The notes beneath the pieces were generated by a model that made no database searches, had not been told where the DNA came from, and saw only the letters and a program-made list of their open reading frames with translations. This document shows, one piece after another, positions 1-9,637 of a stretch of 54,349 nucleotides of DNA. This DNA is from Bradyrhizobium uaiense. GTDB taxonomy: Bacteria; Pseudomonadota; Alphaproteobacteria; Rhizobiales; Xanthobacteraceae. Positions within the stretch are counted from its first letter, which is position 1. Every line of letters begins with the position of its first letter. A program made the translations under genes and the position numbers. Where the stretch lies: the NCBI RefSeq assembly GCF_010811875.1, contig NZ_VKHP01000027.1:1-54349 (forward strand). The letters are read 5' to 3'.

Positions 1-1
1 G

Positions 2-673
2 ATCCATACGGTGGCTGAGGAGATCCGTAGGCTCGGTACCGACGCCCTTCCCCTCCGCGTCGATGTGCGCGACGCAGATGCGCTCGCAAAGGCCATCGAA
101 AGGACGGTCCAGGAATTCGGCGGGCTGGACATCCTCGTGAACAATGCCAGCGCCATCAGTCCGACCGGACTGCTCGATACGCCGGCCAGGAAGTTCGATT
201 TGCTGAGTGCGGTGAATGGCAGGGCAACCTACATCTGTGCCTATCATGCCGTACCGCATCTGAAGCGATCGTCAAATCCCCACGTTCTCACCTTGTCGCC
301 GCCACTACCGAAGTCGGCAATCTGGCTCGGCAAATATCCCGCATACGCCACCTCGAAGTACTGCATGACCATGTACACGCTGGCACTGGCCGAGGAATTT
401 CGATCGTCTGGAATTGCCGCCAATGCTCTTTGGCCAATGACCATGATCGCAACCGACGCCGTGCGTGTGCACTACGAATCGGATTATCGCCGCAGCCGCT
501 CGCCTTCAATCATGGCCGATGCTGCACACTTCATCGTTACGCAAGACAGCCGCGAATTGTCGGGCAGGACCTTGATCGACGAGGAGGTTTTGCGTTCGCA
601 GGGGGTCGACGACCTGTCGGTCTATGCAATCGACCCTGCGAGCCAGCTGGCGCCAGACATCTTAATCGAATGA
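2..673 (+). CDS. SDR oxidoreductase, HSDL2-like (5' end outside window)
   Basis: This is the C-terminal two thirds or more of a short-chain dehydrogenase/reductase; the frame is open to the left edge, so the true start and the glycine-rich NAD(P) motif lie outside the window. Visible SDR marks are the DVRD segment that closes the adenine pocket, the structural motif LVNNAS, a Ser in the LSPPLP segment, and the active-site pair in YATSKY (Tyr and Lys four residues apart). The NNASAIS and NALWP segments resemble the hydroxysteroid dehydrogenase-like protein 2 family, usually linked to fatty or branched acyl metabolism. The real substrate cannot be read from sequence. The protein ends without the SCP2 domain present in animal HSDL2. 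A GTG at 11 could be misread as a start, but the frame and family homology continue upstream of it. Confidence 0.85.
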   Translation: MHTVAEEIRRLGTDALPLRVDVRDADALAKAIERTVQEFGGLDILVNNASAISPTGLLDTPARKFDLLSAVNGRATYICAYHAVPHLKRSSNPHVLTLSPPLPKSAIWLGKYPAYATSKYCMTMYTLALAEEFRSSGIAANALWPMTMIATDAVRVHYESDYRRSRSPSIMADAAHFIVTQDSRELSGRTLIDEEVLRSQGVDDLSVYAIDPASQLAPDILIE

Positions 674-749
674 CGGCCGCAACGATCAGGGAGGGCGGCA
701 GGGAGCACAGAGGTGCTGGGACTTACACGCCTGCAGGAATGATTCCCGA

Positions 750-1169
750 ATGAATGCCGTCAGCGCGCGCATCGCCATTATTGTGAATCCAGCCCTGCCG
801 CTTGGGTTGATTGCGAACACAGTTGCGGCCTTGAGCATCGGTATCGGCGCAGCGGAGCCCGATCTTGGAGGAACCCGCTTGACCGACGGCAACGGGCTCG
901 CTGTCCGGACCAGTGCAAACCGTCCGGTACCAATTCTGCAAGCCACGCCCGAAGCGCTGTCCGCCCTGCTGACGCGCGCGCAGCCATTAGTGAGCGGCGC
1001 CGTTTTGGTACCTTTTCCGCAATTCGCCAGGGCGCTCCACCGCTTTGAGGACTATCTCGCCGAATTTCCGCTGCGCGCGCTCGCGAACGAGACTATTGAC
1101 GGCCTGGGCCTCTACGGACCTGAAAAATGGGTTCGGTCGCTGACGGGCAATTTGAAGCTCTTACGCTGA
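750..1169 (+). CDS. DUF2000 domain-containing protein
   Basis: This 139-residue protein matches the general pattern of the DUF2000 family: an N-terminal hydrophobic strand (IAIIVNPALPLGLIANTVAALS), a central region on modified sulfur-independent pockets that is poorly conserved, and a C-terminal YGPEKWVRSLTGNLKLLR tail typical of the family. The family adopts a peptidyl-tRNA hydrolase II-like fold, but no reaction is established for it. The ATG at 750 is preceded by AGGA about ten bases upstream, a modest ribosome-binding site. It lies 76 bases after the dehydrogenase and may be cotranscribed with it. There is no signal peptide or membrane segment. The function remains unknown. Confidence 0.75.
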   Translation: MNAVSARIAIIVNPALPLGLIANTVAALSIGIGAAEPDLGGTRLTDGNGLAVRTSANRPVPILQATPEALSALLTRAQPLVSGAVLVPFPQFARALHRFEDYLAEFPLRALANETIDGLGLYGPEKWVRSLTGNLKLLR

Positions 1170-1211
1170 AGATGGCGCTCATTGGCTTACGTCAAGGAAA
1201 GCCGTGTGACA

Positions 1212-1575
1212 TTAGAGCTCCAGGATTTCGGCCGGTGGCCGGCCGGCCCGTAGGCCTTCCCGAGCCGAAGCCGTCCTCATCACGGTCGAAAAGCTCTTGC
1301 GCTCGTCAGCCAGACCTTCGGCCAACGGACGGTCGAGCGCTGACCGGGTAAGGCGCTTGGCAAAGGCCAGGCCCTCGGCACCACGGCTCGATAGCTCAGC
1401 CCCGATCTCAAGGGAACGCGTGAGCGGATCGGCGACCACCTCTTGCACAATCCCGATTTCGTGCGCGCGCCGTCCCGTCACCGTCAAGCCACGGAGGATC
1501 ATCTCGAGCGCCTTGGCCTCTCCAACCATCCTGGTCAGACGTTGTGTACCTCCACCACCGAGAAAAGATGCCGAT
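1212..1575 (-). pseudogene. enoyl-CoA hydratase/isomerase, C-terminal remnant
   Basis: Read on the minus strand, about 115 residues from FLGGGGTQRLTR through AKALEMILRG, the A-A-x-G-I-V-x-E-V-V segment and the helix FAKRLTRSALDRPLAEGL match the C-terminal half of the crotonase superfamily. The GGGGTQRL stretch corresponds to the GAGGTQRL motif, which carries one of the two catalytic-site Glu/Gly elements. The N-terminal half, with the oxyanion-hole loop, is missing. Upstream of about 1575 the frame continues as unrelated sequence until it runs antisense into the end of tamB. The remnant therefore looks truncated and non-functional. The break lies close to a 27-base sequence (1638-1664) that recurs at 19859-19897, which may mark an old rearrangement. 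Confidence 0.6.
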
Positions 1576-1637
1576 GCGGCCTTTATTGACCGCCCGCTTT
1601 TGATCCTGCATCCAACGTCATCTATCCGACCATGGAT

Positions 1638-1664
1638 TTTTCTTGATCTCTCGTGCACACGCGG
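1638..1664. repeat. 27-base direct repeat, copy A
   Basis: TTTTCTTGATCTC followed by TCGTGCACACGCGG. The same two blocks recur in the same orientation at 19859-19897, where a 12-base insert (CCGGTGCACACG) separates them. The copies flank an 18.2-kb stretch holding tamAB and the peptide-transporter operon. The origin of the repeat is unknown. Confidence 0.6.
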
Positions 1665-1698
1665 TGCCTTGGCGACGCGAATGAACATCGCTCTCGCG

Positions 1699-4600
1699 TT
1701 ACCATTCGAATCGCGTGCCGACCCCGACGGATGTCGAGCCCTTTGCATCGACATCCGACTCGACGCGGATGTGGCGCGTCACGTCGACATTGGCCGACAC
1801 TCCTGACTGGCTGGCGCTGGCGCCCGTCCGCACGCCTACGCTTAACCTGTCGCCGATCGCACGCGAGGCGCCGACCATCGGACCACCCGCCCCGGCACCC
1901 ACGTCCAGATTATCGACCCCAAGCGAGCGACGCATACGATCCACCGTTCCCTCGCCACCGCTTGCGAACTGAGCCGCGGCCCCTGCGAGCTGCACGGCCT
2001 GCGAGGTGGTCAGGCTGCCCGAAGCTTTCTGAAAGAGAATGCGCGACAGGATCTCGTCTTGCGGTAACTCGGGCTGCGAGTGGAAGGCGAACACCGGCGC
2101 GGCCGCCGGGCCCGAGATTGCGACCTGCGCGGTGATGTCAGAAGCCTGTATCTCCGCCGCAAAATCGAGCTCAGGCGCGAGATCTCCGTTGAAGGAGAGA
2201 TTGCCTTTGGTGAAGGTCAACGTCTTTCCGAGCACCGCCAGCTTGCCCTGATAGAGCGAGAAGGCGCCCTTCGGCACCGGCGCGTTGCTCGTGCCGCCGA
2301 CATGAACGGAGCCGCCGAGTTCCGCAGTAACGCCGCGGCCATGGATGAAGACGTGGTTCGGCGCCGAGACCGTCACGTCGAGTGAGGCGTTGAAGAGCGC
2401 CGACCGCTCCTTGCTGCCTTTCGGCGTCTCGGCCTTGCGCGCAGCCGCAAGGCGTGCCGCGGCCTGGCCCGAGGCGTTCACATGGGTGATGCCATCGATC
2501 GGCTTGAGCGTCGTAGGCAGGCGGTCCGGAATATCGACATTGACGCGGATCAAGTCGACGCGACCGGTGATCCGCGGATCGCGCGCCAGGGCGCCCGTGA
2601 CGTCGAGAGCGAGATTGGCCTGAGCGGTTGCCAGCGCGCTGGACGCAAGCGCCGCCTGCTGGCCGCGAATCGACACCGTGCCTGGAAAGCCCGCATCGGG
2701 GGCGACCCGCACCTGGCCGGAGCCGGACAACGTGCCGCCATTGGGCGTCACCGCGGCCAGACGCTCGACAACAATCCGCTCGCCGTCGGCGGTGATTTTC
2801 GCCTCGATGGCATCGAGCCGCGTGCCGAGCATGCTGTCGCGGAAGGTCCCCCCGCTCATGGTGGCAACACCGCCGATCCGGGGCTTGGCGCGCGTGCCAC
2901 CGACACGGGCATCGAGCGCGACGCTGCCGGAGACCGTGCGACCGTCGGCGGAGAGCATCGCGTTGGCGACGGCGGCATCGAGGCGGCCCTTCGCGGTCAG
3001 CGCGATCGGACCCGCAGCGTCGAGCGGCAGCGTGCCCGACGCCGTGATCGTGCCGGCCCTTCCCGCTGCAACTGTGGCGTTCACGCTCGCACGGATTCCA
3101 TCAAGCCGCCCGTCCGCGGCTACGTCGATCGGCGGCAGGCCCGCGCTCCTGGTCTGCGGCGCCGTCAGCTGCTTGACGGCCACCTTGTATTGCCCGGTCG
3201 GCGCAGTCGCGGAGCCGGCGATCGTGGCTGAAGCGTCAAACGTCCCGGCGAGCCCCAAACCAGGCATCGCGACGTCGGCTTCACCGAGCGGGATCGCACT
3301 TGCCACGGCCTTGAGGTCGAGCGCCCTGCCGGCCTTGCCGTCGACCGTGAAGCGGCCACTTCCAATGCCGAGCACCAGGTGCTCGATCAGCACCGTTCCA
3401 TCGTCGAGCGTGAAGCCCGCTGGCCCCTGCAGCGCGATCGCTTTGGCGCCGCGCCGTGCAGTGAAACGATTGAGATCGAACCGCGTCCGCTCCCTGGACG
3501 TCAACGCACCCGCGGCGTCGAGATCGAAGCCCGCAGCCTTGGCGGAAAGGCCGATCGTGGTCGCATCGACATTGCCTCTGGCCGCCAGCGCGATGCTCGA
3601 GACGGTCTGGCCGCCGAACTCCACGTCGTTGACCCTGACATCCGCATTGAGCACCGGATGGCTGTAGAGATCGGCGCCATCGGCCCGCAGATCGAAACTG
3701 CGGATGGCAGTACCGGCGGCCCGGATTCCGGCGCCCTTGCCAACGAGCCGGACCGATTGCTGGCCATCATCGGCCGAAGCAGCAAGGTCGAGCGAGGCCG
3801 AACCGGCGAGTTCAGTGAGAACGAGCGGCGAGAGGTCGGCGAGCGCCACGGCTGCGAAGCCAATCTGCCCACGTGCGAAGCTCTGCCCGTCGACCGTCCC
3901 TGCCCCCGTCAGGGACACCGAGCCGATCGCGATGTCGAGCGTCTTTGCCTCCCATCCGGCAAAGGCGGGAGCCGTGCGATCGTTACCCTCTGACGATCGG
4001 CGGCTCACCTGAACAAGCCCGCGCGCCGGCTTGCCGTCGACGGAGCCGCTGAGCCTGGCGCCGACGGCGCAAAGCCCGTTGATGTCATTGATCGTCGCGG
4101 CAAGCTCCAGATGCTGGATCGGGCGCCGCATCGCGGTGGCGCGATCCACCGAGGCCACAAACGACATGCCGGGATGTGCGAGCCCGCCGGTCAGGCCGAC
4201 ATCGAGAACTCCGGCACCGGCGAGGCGCGCATCGGCCGCCGAGAGATCTGGCAGGTCCATATGCGCTGACAGGTCGCTCGAGTCGCGCTTCACCGTTCCC
4301 TTGGCGCGAACCGCGACATGAGCTCCGTCAAGCGACGCGCTGCGGACTGTGTAGCTGTCGCGGCCATCCGCCGAGAGGTCGGCCGAGAGCGCGAGCCGCG
4401 CCCCCGCGAGCCCATCGAGCGCCGCAAGTCCCGTCGCAAGCTTCTCGCCGGTACCTGACGCTCTGATATCAAGGCTGCCGCGCTGGAGGTCCGCATCGAG
4501 ATCGAGGCCGAGCGCCACCAAGCCCTTGAGCTTCAGCCCGGCAAGGTCGGTGAAGGAGCCTAGGTCGGGCACGGTTGCGGTGGCACGGCCATGCAGACGA

Positions 4601-6048
4601 TCGGCACTGACATCACCGGTATAGGTCGCCTGAACCGTGGATGTGCCGATCTCGAAGCGCTCGATCCTGGCATGGCCGCCCAGGTCCGTGTCGCCGTGCA
4701 GCACAAGCGACGCAGTGTCGCCGATCGCGGCCGCCAAACCTGCGTCGCGTGGCGCAATGCCGGAGGCGCGCAGGTTCGCGTCAAGCACGATACGCGTTGC
4801 GGGATCGCTGGCTTCGGCACGAGGGACGGCTGTGATCGAAGCATCAAGCGTCTCAACGCTTCCGTCGGGCAGATGAGCCCCCGACAGCGCGAGCTTGACC
4901 GATGCCGTGGGCGCCTTGATCGGGCCGCTGACGCGGCTGTCGAAAACGAGGCTGCGGATCGAGCCGTGGTCGGTTTCGGTCACGTCGCCGTTGCTCGGCA
5001 GGGCGCGGATGGACGCCGCGAAATCCACCACCTTGTCGGCCCCGAGCACGCCTTTCGCATCGAGCCGCGCGAGATGGCTCGTGAGCGCCAGCCCGTCCAG
5101 GGCGATACTGCCGTCATCACCAATGCGCGTCGTGCTGTCGAGATTGGTTTCACCTGCAAAGACCGGTGCGGCAATCGCCGGGAACAGCGGCCCGAGATGG
5201 CTGGCAAGACGCGTTGCCAGCACCCGACCGGCCCCGCTTCGGTCAAGCGTAATCGTGCCAGTTGCATCGATCGTGGGGCCGGCCTGCAACTTCAGAGCAC
5301 CACGAAAGCTGTCGAGCGTGCCCTTGCCGCCGAGTGCGAACGTGACGGGCGGCTCGCCCGGCAGATGGCCGAGCTTCGACATGAGTCCGTGGGCTGGCTC
5401 GTCAAGCCTGACGTTGAGGTCGAGCGCATTTCCCTGCGGCACGTACGCGAGAGCGACCTTGAAGCGGCCTGGGAAATCCTGGCGGATCGCATCGAGATTG
5501 AAGACGAGCCCTTCCGAGGGCGAGCCAAGCTCGGTATTGCCGGTCGCCGCGACACTCAGAGCTTCACCCAGAATGGACTGTCCCAGCGTCAAGGCTCGCA
5601 GATCGAAAGCCTTCACCTGCACCTTCACCGGAAGGTCTGGCAGGATCGGCTGATCGGACTCGGCGACAGGCTGGTCGGACGGCAGCGGCTTTCGCTTGAT
5701 CTCGAGCGCGCCGATTTCGAGACGGTCGATCTCCAGTCGCCCCAGCAGCAGTGCACTGCGTCGCCAGACGAGGCGTGCCTTGTCGAGCGTCAGCCAGACT
5801 CCGTCCCTGTCGGTGATGCTGACGTCGCGGATCGTGGCATCCGAGGACAGCACGCCATCGACGGCGCCGATATGGACCTGGGTTGCCGGCGTCGAGAGCG
5901 TCCGCGAGACGAGGCTGGCCAACACATCCTGCTGGCTCTCTCCGCCTCGGACCGCCATTCCGTAGAGCACGACGCCGAGCACCGCGGCAGCGACGAGGCC
6001 CAAGCCCGCGACGGCAGAACCGACGATGAGCGGCCGTCGGATGCGCAT
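1699..6048 (-). CDS. tamB: Translocation and assembly module subunit TamB
   Basis: TamB is a large AsmA-like inner-membrane-anchored protein that spans the periplasm as a beta-taco. With TamA it supports outer-membrane protein insertion and, as shown for this family, phospholipid transport to the outer membrane. The 1449-residue product has an N-terminal signal anchor (about residues 8-32, RPLIVGSAVAGLGLVAAAVLG), a long body of repeating amphipathic beta strands with little predicted helix, and the conserved C-terminal DUF490/TamB domain (QPELPQDEILSRILF, then VGVRTGASASQSGVSANVDV) ending in Phe-Glu-Trp. Length is typical. The ATG overlaps the tamA stop as TGATG, so the two are translationally coupled. 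Its 3' end runs about 55 bases into the antisense frame of the decayed hydratase. Confidence 0.93.
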   Translation of the reverse strand: MRIRRPLIVGSAVAGLGLVAAAVLGVVLYGMAVRGGESQQDVLASLVSRTLSTPATQVHIGAVDGVLSSDATIRDVSITDRDGVWLTLDKARLVWRRSALLLGRLEIDRLEIGALEIKRKPLPSDQPVAESDQPILPDLPVKVQVKAFDLRALTLGQSILGEALSVAATGNTELGSPSEGLVFNLDAIRQDFPGRFKVALAYVPQGNALDLNVRLDEPAHGLMSKLGHLPGEPPVTFALGGKGTLDSFRGALKLQAGPTIDATGTITLDRSGAGRVLATRLASHLGPLFPAIAAPVFAGETNLDSTTRIGDDGSIALDGLALTSHLARLDAKGVLGADKVVDFAASIRALPSNGDVTETDHGSIRSLVFDSRVSGPIKAPTASVKLALSGAHLPDGSVETLDASITAVPRAEASDPATRIVLDANLRASGIAPRDAGLAAAIGDTASLVLHGDTDLGGHARIERFEIGTSTVQATYTGDVSADRLHGRATATVPDLGSFTDLAGLKLKGLVALGLDLDADLQRGSLDIRASGTGEKLATGLAALDGLAGARLALSADLSADGRDSYTVRSASLDGAHVAVRAKGTVKRDSSDLSAHMDLPDLSAADARLAGAGVLDVGLTGGLAHPGMSFVASVDRATAMRRPIQHLELAATINDINGLCAVGARLSGSVDGKPARGLVQVSRRSSEGNDRTAPAFAGWEAKTLDIAIGSVSLTGAGTVDGQSFARGQIGFAAVALADLSPLVLTELAGSASLDLAASADDGQQSVRLVGKGAGIRAAGTAIRSFDLRADGADLYSHPVLNADVRVNDVEFGGQTVSSIALAARGNVDATTIGLSAKAAGFDLDAAGALTSRERTRFDLNRFTARRGAKAIALQGPAGFTLDDGTVLIEHLVLGIGSGRFTVDGKAGRALDLKAVASAIPLGEADVAMPGLGLAGTFDASATIAGSATAPTGQYKVAVKQLTAPQTRSAGLPPIDVAADGRLDGIRASVNATVAAGRAGTITASGTLPLDAAGPIALTAKGRLDAAVANAMLSADGRTVSGSVALDARVGGTRAKPRIGGVATMSGGTFRDSMLGTRLDAIEAKITADGERIVVERLAAVTPNGGTLSGSGQVRVAPDAGFPGTVSIRGQQAALASSALATAQANLALDVTGALARDPRITGRVDLIRVNVDIPDRLPTTLKPIDGITHVNASGQAAARLAAARKAETPKGSKERSALFNASLDVTVSAPNHVFIHGRGVTAELGGSVHVGGTSNAPVPKGAFSLYQGKLAVLGKTLTFTKGNLSFNGDLAPELDFAAEIQASDITAQVAISGPAAAPVFAFHSQPELPQDEILSRILFQKASGSLTTSQAVQLAGAAAQFASGGEGTVDRMRRSLGVDNLDVGAGAGGPMVGASRAIGDRLSVGVRTGASASQSGVSANVDVTRHIRVESDVDAKGSTSVGVGTRFEW

Positions 6049-8072
6049 CAGAAAGCTTGCCCAATGCTGACATAGATCGCGTAACGGCTGTCGCCGGGGC
6101 GAGGGTTCAGCGGTGTCGCAACATCGAGGCGGATCGGGCCGACCGGCGTGAGATAACGCAAACCAAGTCCCGCCCCGTAGCCGACATAGTCGTTGAAGCC
6201 TGGCAGGGACGATCGGGACGCGGTGCCAAAGTCGAAGAACGGCACCAGGCCGATGGTCGGCGTGATCCTCACCCGCACCTCGGCGGACCCCTCGATCAGG
6301 CTGCGACCACCGATGATTTGACCGAACATCATCGGCGAAATGGTGTTGAAGCCGTAGCCGCGCACGGATCCGCCGCCGCCAGCGAAGAAGCGATGCGCAT
6401 CGGGAATCTGGTCGAGCGGCGCACCCGCAAGCGAGCCTGCGGCGAGCCGGCCCGCCAGAACATAGTCGGCCTGCTCGTCGAGCGCGTAATAGGCCGAGCC
6501 CGCGACACGCGCTTCGAACAGATCGATCGTGGAACCTATCAGCTTCGGATAGGCATTGACGGTCGCTGAGAGGCGCACACCACGCGTGGGGTCGAGCGGA
6601 TTGTCTGTCGTGTCGTAGCGACCGGTTGCGGTGAAGCCAATCAACATCACATCGACCCGCCCCAACACGTCCTGCGATTTCGATTGCTCGACCTGAAGAC
6701 CGGCCTGCAGCGACGCCGCCTCCGAAAAGCGATGGATCACGCCGAACGTACCGCGCACCGTATCGTCGGTGTAACCGCCGAGGTCATTGTTGCCGACACG
6801 CTCGCGGAACGCAGTGGCCTCGATCAAAAGATCGTTGGCTGTACCGAACAGACCCGGCTTGATGAAGGTGCCGGTAAATCGTGCGCCGAAATCCGAGGCG
6901 CGGAGATTATTGAAGCCGGTGAAGGAGGTGCCGTCGATCCGTTGCAGGAGCGAGGCGGACGCTTCCAGTCTCAGGCGTTCACCGCCGCCGAACATGTTCC
7001 GATCCTCATAATAGCCTGCAATGCCGGGACCATCGACGGTGGAATATTTCGCCGAGAGGCCCACCGCGTGTCGCGGCCTTTCCGTCAAATCGATGAAGAC
7101 CGGCAGATTGCCATTGGCGTCGAGCTTGTCGGCCTCGCGGACGCGAATTCCCCCGATGGCCGGGATCTTCGCGATCGAGGTTTTCGCCAAGGCGAGCCGC
7201 TCCGGCGAATAGGGCTCGCCTTCTCTCAGATAGACATGCGTGGCCACCACTCGCGGGTCCACGTCTCCGCCCGAGATCGTGACGGCGCCGATGCCGGCCT
7301 TGGGGCCCGCATCGACCCGCAGCCGAAGGTCCATCGCTGCGGCCGCATGATCGACAGTGGCCTTGACGTCGGCGATCTTCGCAAGCGGATGTCCGTTGCT
7401 GCGGAACCAGTCGACAAGCTTCACCTGCGCGGCGCGCAGGTCGGCCGAGATCGCTGGATCGCCGGACCTCAGCGCGAAGGCGCGGCGCGGCAATCCCTGC
7501 GGCGCCGGGTCGCGCGGGTAGTCCACGTCGACGTTTCGCAGCTGGAACAACGGGCCGAGACGCGCAATGACCTTGATGGGAACGACCGTCCGATTACGAA
7601 AGCTATCAGCCCGCCGCACCGCGGCGGCGAGCCCCGCCTCGTCGGGAGATACTGGAACTCCGTCCACCGTGAGATCGATCTGGGCGTTGTAGCGGCCAAG
7701 CCCCCAGAGGGCATCGAGCAACGGATTGATATCGGCCTGAAGGCGGCGCACGAGACCTTCGCCGTCCGGCGGCGGTTCCTGTCGAAGGCGATAGGTGCCG
7801 GAGGCATCGCGCAGCATCTGCTCGGCGTCGCTATCGTTCTTGCCATCAGGCGTCTTGGCTTCGACCTCCAGCCGATAGGACAGTGTCGTGGCGCTGACCG
7901 GCGGCGGATCGTCGGAACCGAACAGGCCAAAGAAATCCAGCGCGTGAGCCTGCTCGCACAGCGAGCAACCGACCACGGCGACGCAAGCCGAACGCAGAAT
8001 GCGGCGCGTCGCCGCGATGAAATGTCTTCGCCTCGCCCGCCCCGGCAACGGTGGCAGACGTCGTCGCACCAC
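6048..8072 (-). CDS. tamA: Outer-membrane assembly factor TamA (BamA/Omp85 family)
   Basis: TamA is an Omp85-family outer-membrane barrel with N-terminal POTRA domains that works with TamB. The sequence shows a basic N-terminus and a hydrophobic segment ending in HALDFFGLFG (signal peptide), POTRA-type stretches such as LFQLRNVDVDYP and AGIGAVTISGGDVDPRVVATHVYLREGEPY, and a C-terminal 16-strand barrel with FFAGGGGSVRGYGFNTISP (the conserved Omp85 VRGY loop motif) and the final RYAIYVSIGQAF. The frame is open further, to 8174, with a TTG/GTG-type start there. I prefer the GTG at 8072 because it gives a compact Arg-rich signal peptide (MVRRRLPPLPG...) like relatives; the upstream 34 residues look non-coding. 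The start is the uncertain part, the identity is not. Confidence 0.9.
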   Translation of the reverse strand: MVRRRLPPLPGRARRRHFIAATRRILRSACVAVVGCSLCEQAHALDFFGLFGSDDPPPVSATTLSYRLEVEAKTPDGKNDSDAEQMLRDASGTYRLRQEPPPDGEGLVRRLQADINPLLDALWGLGRYNAQIDLTVDGVPVSPDEAGLAAAVRRADSFRNRTVVPIKVIARLGPLFQLRNVDVDYPRDPAPQGLPRRAFALRSGDPAISADLRAAQVKLVDWFRSNGHPLAKIADVKATVDHAAAAMDLRLRVDAGPKAGIGAVTISGGDVDPRVVATHVYLREGEPYSPERLALAKTSIAKIPAIGGIRVREADKLDANGNLPVFIDLTERPRHAVGLSAKYSTVDGPGIAGYYEDRNMFGGGERLRLEASASLLQRIDGTSFTGFNNLRASDFGARFTGTFIKPGLFGTANDLLIEATAFRERVGNNDLGGYTDDTVRGTFGVIHRFSEAASLQAGLQVEQSKSQDVLGRVDVMLIGFTATGRYDTTDNPLDPTRGVRLSATVNAYPKLIGSTIDLFEARVAGSAYYALDEQADYVLAGRLAAGSLAGAPLDQIPDAHRFFAGGGGSVRGYGFNTISPMMFGQIIGGRSLIEGSAEVRVRITPTIGLVPFFDFGTASRSSLPGFNDYVGYGAGLGLRYLTPVGPIRLDVATPLNPRPGDSRYAIYVSIGQAF

Positions 8073-8174
8073 GATCTGCTTGATTGTTCCACTCCGCGCT
8101 CGCCTGTTGACACAACCCGAGTCTTTGCAACTCAGATCCGGCGATCCCCTGTCTCCGCATTCAACAGGCACCAC

Positions 8175-8541
8175 ACGCGAAATTGATAGTCATCATGATG
8201 GACAATGTAGGGCATTGCCGAAATCGCCTTCGTAATCCTCTATCGATTGAACAAAGACCACGACGTTCAAGAAAGCTCCGCGATTCAAATGCGCTCCACG
8301 AAACATTTTTCTTCGCGCTGTGTGCCGCATCCGTGGAGCACCGCGCGCGGCGTCCTGCCATTGTGGCGTTTGAACGGCATTCCGCAAGCGAGTTCCCTGT
8401 TTCGACGCGAAGTCACGACACGCTGACCGACCAGCACTGCCAGGATCGGCGCGGAATATGTGGAGCCAACGATGAGATGAAAAGCACGATACCGAACATC
8501 CCGCGATATGAATGGCGCGACGCGTCCTTAACGCAAGGGCA
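8175..8541. other. Intergenic region upstream of tamA
   Basis: No convincing gene. It holds the tamA promoter region on the minus strand, with a short perfect palindrome CATCATGATG near 8192, and the 3' end of the amidohydrolase gene. Base composition is lower in GC than the flanking genes. Confidence 0.5.
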
Positions 8542-9567
8542 TTAGCGAGCGGCTTCGAAACCGCCGAGCACCGCCGTCAGATTGGCGCCGAGGATGTCGG
8601 AAAGATAGCCGCCTTCCTGCACCAGCACCGTCGGCAGTCCGAACCGGGCCAGCCCCTCGCCGATCCGGCGGAAGCCGTCGGTGGTGACGGCGAGACCTGC
8701 GAGCGGGTCCTTCTCGGAGGCGTCGAGACCGAGCGCGACCACGAGCGCGGTCGGCGCGAACGAACGGATCGCCCTCTCCGCCAGAGCGAGCGCCTTCATG
8801 TAGTCGTCATCACCGGTGCCCTTGGCCAGGGGAATGTTGAGATTGGTGCCGAGGCCGGGCCCGGCGCCGCGCTCATGCGCATAGCCCCAGACGAACGGGT
8901 AGAAGAACGACGGATCCGCGTGGATCGAGACGGTGAAGACATCGCCCCGCTCGTAGAAAATGCCCTGCGTGCCGTTGCCGTGATGCACGTCGACATCGAG
9001 GATCGCTACGCGCTCGTGCTTCTGGCGCAGATGTTCGGCCGCGATCGCGCTGTTGTTGAGGAAGCAGAAACCGCCGGCCATGTCGCGATAGGCATGGTGT
9101 CCCGGCGGACGGCACAGCGCATAAACCGCATCCTCGCCGTCGAGCACCATCTGCGCGGCGGTGACCGCGACATCGCTCGAGGCGCAGGCGCCTGCCCAGG
9201 TGCCCTTGCCGATTGGCGCTGCGGTATCCGCCGTGTGCCAACCGAGCTTGCCGACAATATGGGTCGGATAGGTGGCGGCGTTGCGCACCGGGTGGATGTT
9301 CGCGATCATCTCCGGCCCGGCATCGCCGAGCGCGGACCACGCATCCCAGGCCTCGGCGAGAAAGCTCAAATATTCCGGACTGTGCACGCGAGCGCGCGGC
9401 CCCTGCCCGAATTTGGTCGGCTCGATCAGCGTGTGCTTGCCGGCCTTCAGGCCCGCCAGCAGGCGGTCGGCGCGCTCGGGCTGCTCGGTGGTGCGCTGGA
9501 CCACGCCGCGGACCAGGAAGAATTGCGGATCATGGCGGCGGTGCAAATCACTGTAGACGGCCTTCAC
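8542..9567 (-). CDS. Histone-deacetylase-family amidohydrolase (acetylpolyamine deacetylase-like)
   Basis: This is a zinc-dependent deacetylase of the arginase/HDAC fold. In bacteria such enzymes hydrolyse N-acetyl groups on polyamines or other small amines. Conserved elements are visible in order: CRPPGHHAYRDMAGGFCFLNN with the tandem catalytic His, LDVDVHHGNGTQ with the first Asp and His zinc ligands, GLDASEKDPLAG with the third zinc Asp, and QEGGYLSD with the transition-state Tyr. The 341-residue length is normal for acetylpolyamine amidohydrolases. I chose the GTG at 9567 because GAGGAG lies six bases upstream; a longer frame to 9612 lacks such a site. It follows the GntR regulator by 70 bases on the same strand, and both are divergent from an amine/peptide catabolic operon, suggesting it removes an acyl group from the imported substrate. 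Confidence 0.88.
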   Translation of the reverse strand: MKAVYSDLHRRHDPQFFLVRGVVQRTTEQPERADRLLAGLKAGKHTLIEPTKFGQGPRARVHSPEYLSFLAEAWDAWSALGDAGPEMIANIHPVRNAATYPTHIVGKLGWHTADTAAPIGKGTWAGACASSDVAVTAAQMVLDGEDAVYALCRPPGHHAYRDMAGGFCFLNNSAIAAEHLRQKHERVAILDVDVHHGNGTQGIFYERGDVFTVSIHADPSFFYPFVWGYAHERGAGPGLGTNLNIPLAKGTGDDDYMKALALAERAIRSFAPTALVVALGLDASEKDPLAGLAVTTDGFRRIGEGLARFGLPTVLVQEGGYLSDILGANLTAVLGGFEAAR

Positions 9568-9637
9568 GGGATACTCCTCTTCGATCAGTGAGTGAGATGG
9601 ATCGCGCAACATCGCGCCTGAGCAAGATCATGCGCGT

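Noticed and set aside
4591..8186. Long open plus-strand frames of up to 500 codons opposite tamB and tamA
   Set aside because: Antisense frames of high-GC genes stay open by codon bias. Their translations are Arg/Gly-rich without domains, and TamA/TamB motifs on the minus strand are clear.
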